This document shows, piece by piece, positions 1-7,246 of a stretch of DNA of 64,000 nucleotides. This DNA is from Pseudomonas sp. PDM14. GTDB lineage: Bacteria; Pseudomonadota; Gammaproteobacteria; Pseudomonadales; Pseudomonadaceae. The stretch's first letter is position 1; every line of letters starts with the position of its first letter. The notes under the pieces are model-generated. The model made no database searches. It was not told where the DNA came from and was given only the letters and a program-made list of their open reading frames with translations. The translations under genes and the position numbers were made by a program. The DNA is taken from NCBI RefSeq assembly GCF_014851905.1, contig NZ_JACVAQ010000002.1, positions 372,001 through 436,000 on the forward strand. The letters run 5' to 3'.

Positions 1-339
1 GGGCAATCCATCGAGCAATTGCCGATAGCCCTGCCGCACATCATCGGCATAGCGGCCAGCCAGCTCCAGATGCCCCTGGCGCTGCAGCTCGGCCATCAGC
101 ACTTCCAGATCACGCAACGGGCCGCTGGCCTGGCCCAGGGCCGCAGCGGCCTCCTCCAGGCGCGCACATTCCGGCTGGCGGCGCAGTGGCCGCAGCAAAC
201 TGCGCAGACGGCGCACGGCGATACGCAGGTCGTGCAACGCCTCGCTGTCGGTCGGCGCCTGCATTCGCGCCTGGCAGGCGTACAGACGCACCTGCAGCGT
301 GATGACCTGGGCCTGCAGCGACTTCAAGAACTCGTACAT
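1..339 (-). CDS. CHAD domain protein (C-terminus beyond window edge)
   Basis: The first 113 codons are present and the rest lies outside the window. The ATG at 339 follows a GGGAGAG ribosome-binding site. Near residue 36 is LHDLRIAVRRLRSLLRPL, the helix signature (conserved His followed by paired Arg) of CHAD domains. CHAD domains are basic helical bundles that bind polyphosphate in characterised cases, and the Arg-rich face seen here fits that. The gene starts 69 nt downstream of the tgpA stop, on the same strand, so it may be read from the same transcript. No CYTH domain is visible in the part present. The full length is unknown. Confidence 0.82.
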   Translation of the reverse strand, partial: MYEFLKSLQAQVITLQVRLYACQARMQAPTDSEALHDLRIAVRRLRSLLRPLRRQPECARLEEAAAALGQASGPLRDLEVLMAELQRQGHLELAGRYADDVRQGYRQLLDGLP

Positions 340-408
340 CGAAACTCTCCCGAACAATCCTTCATAGGCGGCTTGCCTGGTTCATCTAGCACGGCGGGCA
401 TGACGGCA

Positions 409-2394
409 TCAGGACGCTGCGCGGCGCCACGGCAACTCGCGACGCAGACGCCGCAACGCCGCGCGCAACTCGTCCGCCGCCAGCGTCGCGCCGGCATAGC
501 GCTGCGCCTCGAAGGCACTGGCGAACGCCTGGATCGCCGCCGCCTGCACCGGCAGCGCCTGGCTCGCCCGCACGGCGAACGCTCGGATCCCCTCGCCCGT
601 TCCTCGCCGCACGCCCTGGCGCGCCAGCAACCGCTCGAAACGACGCAGCAGTTGCTGCTGCGGATCACGCCGGTGCTGCCAGGGGCGGAACAGCAACAAT
701 GCCACCACCCCCAGCAGCACGGCACCACCACCCACCAGGGCCAGAACCAGGCGCCGCCACTCCAGCTCCCCGAACCAGCGGCGCAGGGTCTGCAGTTGCT
801 CTTCGGACTGGTAGCCGAGCACCCAGCGCTGCCAGCCGTAATTGATGTTGTCCCAGGTCATGCGCAGGCCGTTGACCCAACTGACGTTGCGATAGCGCAA
901 CAGCGACAGGGGCGACTCTTCGAGGAAACTCTGCTCGGCGGAAACCGCTTCCTCCAGGCCCAGCTCGATCCGCTCCGGGGCGACCTGGAAGGTTGGGTCG
1001 ACGGCGATCCAACCCTTCTCCGGCAACCAGTACTCGACCCAGGCGTGAGCATCGAACTGGCGCACCGATACGTAGCTGCGGTCGCCGCTCAGTTCACCGC
1101 CCTGGTAGCCCGCCACCACGCGCGCGGGAATCCCGGCGGCGCGCAACACGAAGGTCATGGCGCCGGCGTAATGGGCGCAGAAACCATTGCGCGTGGTGAA
1201 GAGGAAATCATCGATGCTGTTCTCGCCCACGGGTGGCGGTCGCAAGGTGTAGCCGTAGGGTTCGCGATTGAAATGCTGTAAAAGCGTGTCAACCAGCGCC
1301 TGCGGGCCCGCCGTCGAGGCTTTCAGCTCTTCGGCCCAGGCGCGCGCACGGGGGTCGCCCTGTGCCGGTAGCTGCAGGGCGAGGCGGCGCATGCCAGGTG
1401 CCAGTTCGGGGTCACGCACGGCGTCCGGCCAGGAGCTGGCCCGATAGAGCAGGTTCTGCACCACCGGTCGCACGTTCTGCAGACGGAAGTCGCTCATCTG
1501 CCGCACCCGCTCGTGGTCGCTCTGGCCGACGTCGAGCACGTACATCCACGGCCTGCCGGTGGGCTGCATGACGACGCTGTAATCGAGTTTCTCGCCGCGC
1601 TTCTCCCACTTCGCACCGGGGGCGATCAGGTCCCGCGATTGCGACCAGCGACGCCCGTCGAAGTGATCCATGGTCAACGCGCGCCAGTACAGGTCGCGGC
1701 GCTCGGGTACCGTGCCGTCGAAGCTGGCGCGGAAGGCCAGCCCGTCGGTACGGCTCAGCTCGGCGATGTCCGCCGGTGCCATGCTGTCGGACAGGCCACT
1801 GTAGGCCTTGTTCGGATTGGGCAGGCTCCACAGCGGGCCGATGCGCGGGAACAGCATGAACAGCAGTAGCATCAGCGGTACGGCCTGCAGCAACAGACCA
1901 GCGGCCAGCTTGAGCGTGGCCTTGGGCTGCACCGCAACACCGCTCTGCTGCAGACCGATCAAGGCGGCCAGTAGCGCGGTGACCGGCAGCAGGCTGTACA
2001 GCGCGGCGAGCAAGCTGTCATCGAACAGGTAGGCGGTCACCACCACGAAGAAACCGAGGAAGATCAGCACCAGTGCATCGCGCCGGCTGCGCAACTCCAC
2101 CAGTTTGAGGATGAAGGTCGCCACCAGCAGCAGCACGCCAGCCTCCAGGCCGATCAGGCTGCCCCGCGAGAGGAACACCGCGATGCCCATGGCCAGCACC
2201 AGCACCACACGCTCCGGGCCGGACGGATAACGGGCGCGCATGCGAAACACCTGCACCCGCCAGCCAGCGCAGATCAGCCACAGGCCGATGATCCACAGCG
2301 GCAGGTGCAGCAGGTGCGGCAGAATCACCAGCACCTGGGCCACCAGCAGCCAGGTCAGGCTGATACGCGGAATGCTCGGTTCGACCCGGCTCAT
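409..2394 (-). CDS. tgpA: Transglutaminase-like inner-membrane protein TgpA
   Basis: The protein has 661 residues. Several N-terminal membrane segments (about residues 12-45, 62-130 and 160-182, DUF3488 region) precede a periplasmic transglutaminase-like core. The catalytic triad is readable as Cys406 (NGFCAHYAGA), His450 (FDAHAWVEYW) and Asp466 (WIAVDPTF). A further membrane helix near residue 555 is followed by a cytoplasmic DUF4129-type tail. The ATG at 2394 overlaps the stop of the upstream DUF58 gene as ATGA; an open frame upstream of it is only read-through of that gene. The moxR-DUF58-tgpA order is the usual one in Pseudomonas, where TgpA (PA2873 type) is reported essential; its natural substrate is not established. 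Confidence 0.93.
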   Translation of the reverse strand: MSRVEPSIPRISLTWLLVAQVLVILPHLLHLPLWIIGLWLICAGWRVQVFRMRARYPSGPERVVLVLAMGIAVFLSRGSLIGLEAGVLLLVATFILKLVELRSRRDALVLIFLGFFVVVTAYLFDDSLLAALYSLLPVTALLAALIGLQQSGVAVQPKATLKLAAGLLLQAVPLMLLLFMLFPRIGPLWSLPNPNKAYSGLSDSMAPADIAELSRTDGLAFRASFDGTVPERRDLYWRALTMDHFDGRRWSQSRDLIAPGAKWEKRGEKLDYSVVMQPTGRPWMYVLDVGQSDHERVRQMSDFRLQNVRPVVQNLLYRASSWPDAVRDPELAPGMRRLALQLPAQGDPRARAWAEELKASTAGPQALVDTLLQHFNREPYGYTLRPPPVGENSIDDFLFTTRNGFCAHYAGAMTFVLRAAGIPARVVAGYQGGELSGDRSYVSVRQFDAHAWVEYWLPEKGWIAVDPTFQVAPERIELGLEEAVSAEQSFLEESPLSLLRYRNVSWVNGLRMTWDNINYGWQRWVLGYQSEEQLQTLRRWFGELEWRRLVLALVGGGAVLLGVVALLLFRPWQHRRDPQQQLLRRFERLLARQGVRRGTGEGIRAFAVRASQALPVQAAAIQAFASAFEAQRYAGATLAADELRAALRRLRRELPWRRAAS

Positions 2395-3353
2395 GTCGCT
2401 TCTCCGTACAGCGCCAGTGCGCGCAGGCAGGCCTCGCGGTGCGCGTCGCCGTAGTCGGGGCGTAGTTCCACTCCCGGTAGGCGCAGACCGTAAGCCTGCT
2501 GGCGGCTGTCCAGCTGCAGCACCCAGTGACAGAGCAGCGACAGACGGGTTTCCGGGTCGCCGCCCACGGCCAGGTAATCCAGCCACAAGTCACGCCCGGC
2601 CAGCGCGGCGAAGTCTTTGACCAGCAAGCCCTGCCCCCGCGAATAGGCTTTCCAGTGCAGGCGTCGGCGGTTGTCGCCGGGCTGGTAGGTTTTCAGTCCC
2701 TGGTAATCGTCGGCACCCTGGCCGACCGCGCGGACGCCCTCGTCCTCATCCTCGGGACTGCCGCCTCCGCCAAGCGGCAGATCGCCGGGAATCGGCAGCG
2801 GATAGACCAGCACCGCCTGGTCCAGGTCGACCCAGCTCCAGGCGACGAGGATGCCCAGCGGAAAACAGCTTTCCACACGAATGCGCTCCGGGCGCAGCCA
2901 GCCGCGGCGCTGCGCCTGCATTACCAGTTCGCACTCGCGCTGCCCTTCGGCGGGCACATCGGCCTGCTGCAACGGCTCCGGTGGCCAGCCCAGTGCAACC
3001 GCGTGATGGGCATGGCCGACGCTTTCCAGGCGCACGCGAAAGCGCGCCTGCTCGCCAACGAACACCGCGTTACTGACCCCGGCCTTGAGCACCAGCCCGC
3101 TGAAATTGCGGTAGGTGTGCAGGATGGCGATGATGAATACCGAACCGAGCAGGAAGGTCAGGCCGTAGGCCAGGCTGTTCTGGTAGTTGATCCCGGCAAG
3201 CAACAGCAGAAACAGCAGCAGGCCAAAGGCCGCGCCGACCCGGTTGGGCATGATGAAGATCCGTCGCTGGGTCAGCTGCACCTGCGCGGCGGCGGGTATG
3301 CGCCGCGCCAGCCAGCGTTTCCAGCGTGGTTTCAGACCGAGTGCCTCGCTCAC
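2391..3353 (-). CDS. DUF58 domain-containing membrane protein
   Basis: The protein has 320 residues. Two hydrophobic segments (about residues 30-70, containing LLLFLLLLAGINYQNSLAYG) are followed by a soluble region with the DUF58 block near GLKTYQPGDNRRRLHWKAYS. The start chosen is the GTG at 3353, because it overlaps the moxR stop as GTGA and gives the N-terminus usual in the family (basic stretch, then the first helix); the open frame extends a little further upstream without support. DUF58 proteins occur with MoxR ATPases and transglutaminase-like proteins and are thought to act with them at the envelope. The biochemical role is unknown. Confidence 0.88.
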   Translation of the reverse strand: MSEALGLKPRWKRWLARRIPAAAQVQLTQRRIFIMPNRVGAAFGLLLFLLLLAGINYQNSLAYGLTFLLGSVFIIAILHTYRNFSGLVLKAGVSNAVFVGEQARFRVRLESVGHAHHAVALGWPPEPLQQADVPAEGQRECELVMQAQRRGWLRPERIRVESCFPLGILVAWSWVDLDQAVLVYPLPIPGDLPLGGGGSPEDEDEGVRAVGQGADDYQGLKTYQPGDNRRRLHWKAYSRGQGLLVKDFAALAGRDLWLDYLAVGGDPETRLSLLCHWVLQLDSRQQAYGLRLPGVELRPDYGDAHREACLRALALYGEAT

Positions 3354-4267
3354 ACCGCAGGCACTTCGCGCAGCAGCCACTGCACCAGCGAGCCGCCGCC
3401 GTGACCACTAGGGTCGGCACGCTCGCGCAGGCGATGGCCGACCACCGAGGGCAGCACCGCCTGCACGTCTTCAGGAATCACGTACTCGCGGTTGGCCAGG
3501 AAAGCCCAGGCCCGCGCGGCGGCGAGCAAGGCCAGGCTGGCGCGTGGCGACAGGCCCCAGGCGAATTGCGGCTCGCTGCGCGTGGCCTCGACCAGGCGCA
3601 GCACGTAGTCGACCAGCGCATCACTGGTGCGCACCTGCGGGATCAGCGCCTGGATCGCTGCCAGCTCACTGTGGTCGAGCAGTGGCTCGATCTTCGGCAG
3701 CAGCTCGCGCCGTGCCTCACCCAGCAGCAGCGCCTTCTCCGCCGCACGGGCCGGATAGCCCAGCGACAGGCGCATGAGGAAGCGGTCGAGCTGCGACTCG
3801 GGCAAGGCGAAGGTGCCACCCTGGGTCACCGGGTTCTGTGTGGCAATGACGAAGAACGGATCGGGCAACGGCCGCGTGGCGCCCTCGATGGTCACCTGGC
3901 CCTCTTCCATGGCTTCGAGCAGCGCGCTCTGGCTTTTCGGCGTGGCGCGGTTGATCTCGTCGGCCAGTACCAGCTCGGCGAAGATCGGCCCGGGGTGGAA
4001 AGTGAACTGTCCACTGTCCTTGTCGAACACCGAGGTGCCGAGAATGTCGCCGGGCAGCAGATCGGAGGTGAATTGGATGCGCTGGAAGCTCAGGCCGAGA
4101 ATCCGCGCCAGGGCATGGCTGAGGGTGGTCTTGCCCATGCCGGGCAGGTCTTCGATGAGCAGGTGGCCGCGCGCCAGCAGGCAGGTCAGCGCCAGCCGCA
4201 CCTGCGGCTCCTTGCCCAGCAGAATCTGGTTAACGGCGTGCAGAACGGCATCCAGCTTGGTACGCAT
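3350..4267 (-). CDS. MoxR-family AAA+ ATPase
   Basis: The protein has 305 residues, normal for MoxR. Walker A is LPGMGKTTLS (about residue 41) and Walker B is LVLADEINRA. The region from SALLEAMEEGQVTIEG to VIATQNPVTQGGTFALPESQ carries the family signature, with a sensor and a C-terminal lid. MoxR ATPases act as chaperone-like maturation factors for partner proteins, often with von Willebrand A or DUF58 proteins. This is the first gene of a three-gene operon with DUF58 and tgpA, joined by overlapping stop and start codons, so the three products are probably made together. The specific client is unknown. Confidence 0.92.
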   Translation of the reverse strand: MRTKLDAVLHAVNQILLGKEPQVRLALTCLLARGHLLIEDLPGMGKTTLSHALARILGLSFQRIQFTSDLLPGDILGTSVFDKDSGQFTFHPGPIFAELVLADEINRATPKSQSALLEAMEEGQVTIEGATRPLPDPFFVIATQNPVTQGGTFALPESQLDRFLMRLSLGYPARAAEKALLLGEARRELLPKIEPLLDHSELAAIQALIPQVRTSDALVDYVLRLVEATRSEPQFAWGLSPRASLALLAAARAWAFLANREYVIPEDVQAVLPSVVGHRLRERADPSGHGGGSLVQWLLREVPAV

Positions 4268-4347
4268 GCGTCACTCCTTCAGGTCAGGCGCACGATGCTA
4301 CTGCGCGACGCCGGGCGGGCATAGCCGCCTGCAACCTTTGTTGACGA

Positions 4348-4953
4348 TTAGGGCCGTTGCAGACTCAGCAGTTCCTGCGTGCGGCAGTAGTGGCTGCCAC
4401 CCAGGCGCCCGATCAGATCCAGGCGCTGCGGGTCGATGCGCCCCTGCTCGGTGAGCACGGCATCATCGACATGCGCCAACAGCACTTCGGCAAAGATCAG
4501 GTGGCAGTTCGGTTGTGTCCGTGGATACGGCTGCACCTCGACCACCCGGCACTCGAACGCCACGGGGGCGCCGGCCACCCGGAGCGGGCGTACGCGAGTC
4601 GAAGGCTGGCTGGCGATGCCGCACTGCTCGAACTCGCTGACTCCGAGGGGCAGCACCACCGAGCTGGCATTCATCGCCTCGGCCTGGGCGAACGACACCA
4701 GCTGGATGACCAGCTCGCCGGTGGCCTGAATATTCTGCAGGGTGTCCTTGAGACCGCCGTCGGCGCGGTTGTTGACGTTCACCATCAGCGTTGGCGGCTC
4801 GTCGCTGATCACCTGGAAGAAGCTGAATGGCGCCAGGTTGTTGTGCCCCTGCGGCGACTGGCTGGAGACCCAGGCGATCGGTCGCGGGGTGACGGTGGAC
4901 GCCAGCCAGCGATAGGCCTCCAGCGGGCTCAGACTGCTGAAATCAATGAGCAT
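4348..4953 (-). CDS. Flavin reductase-like (FMN-binding split-barrel) protein
   Basis: The protein has 201 residues. The N-terminal TVTPRPIAWVSSQSPQGHNN, followed by NLAPFSFFQVISDEPPTLMV, is the FMN-binding signature of the flavoredoxin / DIM6-NTAB branch of flavin-reductase-like proteins. Such proteins bind FMN and reduce flavin or act as small oxidoreductases. No signal peptide or membrane segment is present. The gene stands alone between moxR and a lipoprotein gene, both also on this strand, with 34 and 80 nt gaps. The substrate cannot be inferred. Confidence 0.88.
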   Translation of the reverse strand: MLIDFSSLSPLEAYRWLASTVTPRPIAWVSSQSPQGHNNLAPFSFFQVISDEPPTLMVNVNNRADGGLKDTLQNIQATGELVIQLVSFAQAEAMNASSVVLPLGVSEFEQCGIASQPSTRVRPLRVAGAPVAFECRVVEVQPYPRTQPNCHLIFAEVLLAHVDDAVLTEQGRIDPQRLDLIGRLGGSHYCRTQELLSLQRP

Positions 4954-4987
4954 GGCGCTCTCCTGGTGGCCGACGGCGACGCGCTGA

Positions 4988-5266
4988 TCAGCGTCCGGCG
5001 CGCGATTCGCGAATATAGAAGCGGGCCTTCTCGGCCTTGGATGTGCAGCCCTCGAACGCTTCGAACTGCTGCTGGGTTTTCGCCCCGGTCAGCAGCGACA
5101 GTGCCTTGGAGTAGCTGACGGTGCCGGCGAAGCCTTCGGCCTTGGCGATGTCCAGCTCGCGCCAGGCGGCATCCAGCTGGTTGCCGCAGCTGTCGCGGTA
5201 GGCGGTCTTGGCGGCGCAGCCGGTAAGGGCCAGGCCGAGCACGAGCAGCATGCTGATTCTCTTCAT
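4988..5266 (-). CDS. Small lipoprotein of unknown function
   Basis: The protein has 92 residues with a short basic N-terminus, a hydrophobic stretch and a lipobox LTGC (Cys17), so it should be lipidated. Asp is not at the +2 position, which is compatible with sorting to the outer membrane. The mature part is hydrophilic, with two further Cys (in SCGNQ and FEGCTS) that could form a disulfide. A GGAGCTCC stretch lies just before the ATG. I do not recognise a family beyond a short Pseudomonas lipoprotein, and the neighbours do not suggest a function. Confidence 0.8.
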   Translation of the reverse strand: MKRISMLLVLGLALTGCAAKTAYRDSCGNQLDAAWRELDIAKAEGFAGTVSYSKALSLLTGAKTQQQFEAFEGCTSKAEKARFYIRESRAGR

Positions 5267-5490
5267 CGGTGGAGCTCCTGAACTACAAGGCCACTATGGA
5301 TAGCGACTGACCGAAAAAGTGCCGGAGGGGGCGACCTTTCGCGGGCTTCTGCGATGCAGCACGCAAACGTATCGCCGGCCCCATCGCAGCCGTCTCATGC
5401 CTCGACCGCTGCCAGCGGATTCTAGCAAATGGCCGCTTGGCGGCGCCTGGCCGTGCGGGTATGGTCGGCTGATCTTTTGGGGGAGTGACG

Positions 5491-6498
5491 ATGAGCAAGA
5501 AAGTGGCGCTGGTGCTGGGCTCCGGCGGTGCGCGCGGCTATGCGCACATCGGTGTGATCGAGGAGCTGGAAGCGCGGGGGTATGAAATCGGCTGCGTCGC
5601 TGGCTGCTCCATGGGCGCTGTGGTCGGCGGCATCTACGCCGCCGGCAAGCTCACCGAATACCGCGAATGGACCGAAAGCCTCGACTACCTCGACGTGCTG
5701 CGCCTGCTCGATGTCAGCTTCCGACTCGGCGCCATCCGCGGCGAAAAGGTCTTCGGCAAGATCCACGAGATCCTCGGCGAGATCGACATCGAAGACCTGC
5801 GCATCCCCTACACCGCCGTCGCCACCGACCTCAGCAACCAGCAGGAAATCTGGTTCCAGGAAGGTTGCCTGCACAAGGCCATGCGCGCTTCAGCGGCGAT
5901 TCCCAGCCTGTTCACCCCGGTGATCCAGGGCAACCGCATGCTGGTCGACGGCGGCCTGCTCAACCCGTTGCCGATCGTGCCGGTGGTGTCCAGCCACTGC
6001 GACCTGATCGTCGCGGTCAACCTCAACGCGCTCAACCAGAAGCAGTACCAGCTGCCGGTGATCGAACGTCCGGCGGCGTTCAAGAACCGCATCGACCAGT
6101 TGATGACCTCGCTGAGCACCCGCCTGCCCTTCCTCAAGCGCGAGCCTGGCGAAGAACTGCAGATCGCCACCGAGATCGAGGAAAGCAATCCCTGGATCGA
6201 AAGCACCATACCGGCGGCCAAGGCCGAGGAAGAAGGCGCGCCAAAATCGGCGAGCAATTCGAAGGTGCTCAGCAACGTCGGCCCGGCCTCGCTGCTGGAG
6301 CTGGTCAACCAGAGTTTCGAGGTGATGCAGACCTCGCTGGCGCAGTACAAGATCGCCGGCTACCCGCCGGACATTCTGATCAACGTGCCGCGCCGGGTGT
6401 GCCGTTTCTTCGAGTTCCACAAGGCGCCGGAGCTGATCCAGCTCGGCCGGCAGATCGCCAGCGACACCCTCGACAAGTACGAGCGCAACCATTCCTGA
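5491..6498 (+). CDS. Patatin-like phospholipase (RssA/NTE family)
   Basis: The protein has 335 residues. The N-terminal GSGGARGYAHIG is the oxyanion-hole glycine motif, GCSMGAVVGG holds the nucleophilic Ser in a G-x-S-x-G elbow, and VDGGLLNPLP carries the catalytic Asp of the Ser-Asp dyad. These identify a bacterial patatin-like serine hydrolase that acts on acyl esters. There is no signal peptide. The ATG at 5491 is preferred over a GTG six bases upstream because GGGGGAG sits at the proper distance only from the ATG. The gene is monocistronic and convergent with kdpE. The lipid substrate is not known. Confidence 0.92.
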   Translation: MSKKVALVLGSGGARGYAHIGVIEELEARGYEIGCVAGCSMGAVVGGIYAAGKLTEYREWTESLDYLDVLRLLDVSFRLGAIRGEKVFGKIHEILGEIDIEDLRIPYTAVATDLSNQQEIWFQEGCLHKAMRASAAIPSLFTPVIQGNRMLVDGGLLNPLPIVPVVSSHCDLIVAVNLNALNQKQYQLPVIERPAAFKNRIDQLMTSLSTRLPFLKREPGEELQIATEIEESNPWIESTIPAAKAEEEGAPKSASNSKVLSNVGPASLLELVNQSFEVMQTSLAQYKIAGYPPDILINVPRRVCRFFEFHKAPELIQLGRQIASDTLDKYERNHS

Positions 6499-6502
6499 TG
6501 AT

Positions 6503-6529
6503 CGCAGGGTGCGCACGGCGCACCCTGCG
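6503..6529. terminator. Strong 12-bp hairpin between convergent genes
   Basis: A perfect inverted repeat, CGCAGGGTGCGC (6503-6514), ACG loop, then its exact complement (6518-6529). It begins four bases after the patatin gene stop and ends 15 bases before the kdpE stop, so it could terminate both. There is no T-run on either side. The core GGTGCGCACGGCGCACC recurs at 46048-46064, so it may be a copy of a dispersed palindromic repeat. Confidence 0.6.
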
Positions 6530-6544
6530 GTGATGGCTCGCTCA

Positions 6545-7246
6545 CTACAGCGCCAGCAGGCGGTAGCCGACACCGGCCTCGGTGACGATGAAACGCGGCG
6601 CGGTCGGATCATCGCCGAGCTTCTGCCGCAGATGGCCGACCACCACACGCAGGTAATGGCTGTCGTCGACGTGGGTCGGCCCCCAGATGTCCTTGAGCAG
6701 TTGCTGCTGGGTGACCACGCGGCCCAGGTGACGGGCGAGCATGGCCAGCACGGCAAACTCCTTGCGCGTCAGGGCGATGTCCGCGTCGTCGAGGCTGACC
6801 CGGCGGTAGGCGAAGTCGATGCGCAGCCCGCCACTGCTGACCACCGCCTCCTGCTGTTCGCCGCTGCCGACCTGGCGCAACAGCACGCGCACCCGCGCCA
6901 GGAACTCCTGAATGCCGAAGGGCTTGGTCACGTAGTCGTTGGCGCCGCCATCCAGGGCCAGCACCTTCTCGCCCTCGCTGGCGCGCACCGACAGCACCAG
7001 CACCGGCACCTGCGACCACTCGCGCAGTTCGCGCAGCGCCTGCTGGCCGTCCATGTCCGGCAGGCCGAGGTCGAGCACCACCAGGTCCGGTTTGGCCAGC
7101 GCGGCCTGGGCCAGGCCGTCGCCACCATTGGCGCCTTCGAGCACTTTGTAGCCCTGGGCGGCGAGGCTGATGCGCAGGAACTTGCGAATCTGCGCCTCGT
7201 CGTCGATCACCAGAATGGTCGGTTGATTAGTGCTCATCGGCGTCAT
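6545..7246 (-). CDS. kdpE: Potassium-responsive response regulator KdpE
   Basis: The protein has 233 residues. The receiver domain shows the acidic pair in VIDDE, the phospho-acceptor Asp59 in LVVLDLGLPDMDG, and the conserved Lys in VTKPFG. The C-terminal winged helix (LTRKEFAVLAMLARHLGRVV to the HLRQKLGDD region) is of OmpR/PhoB type. It is paired with KdpD upstream and overlaps its stop. Two starts are possible: the ATG at 7246 with GGGAGG three bases away, or the ATG at 7237, which has longer spacing but matches the usual KdpE N-terminus. KdpE activates the kdpFABC promoter under K+ limitation; candidate sites are the repeats at 14521-14575. Confidence 0.94.
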   Translation of the reverse strand: MTPMSTNQPTILVIDDEAQIRKFLRISLAAQGYKVLEGANGGDGLAQAALAKPDLVVLDLGLPDMDGQQALRELREWSQVPVLVLSVRASEGEKVLALDGGANDYVTKPFGIQEFLARVRVLLRQVGSGEQQEAVVSSGGLRIDFAYRRVSLDDADIALTRKEFAVLAMLARHLGRVVTQQQLLKDIWGPTHVDDSHYLRVVVGHLRQKLGDDPTAPRFIVTEAGVGYRLLAL

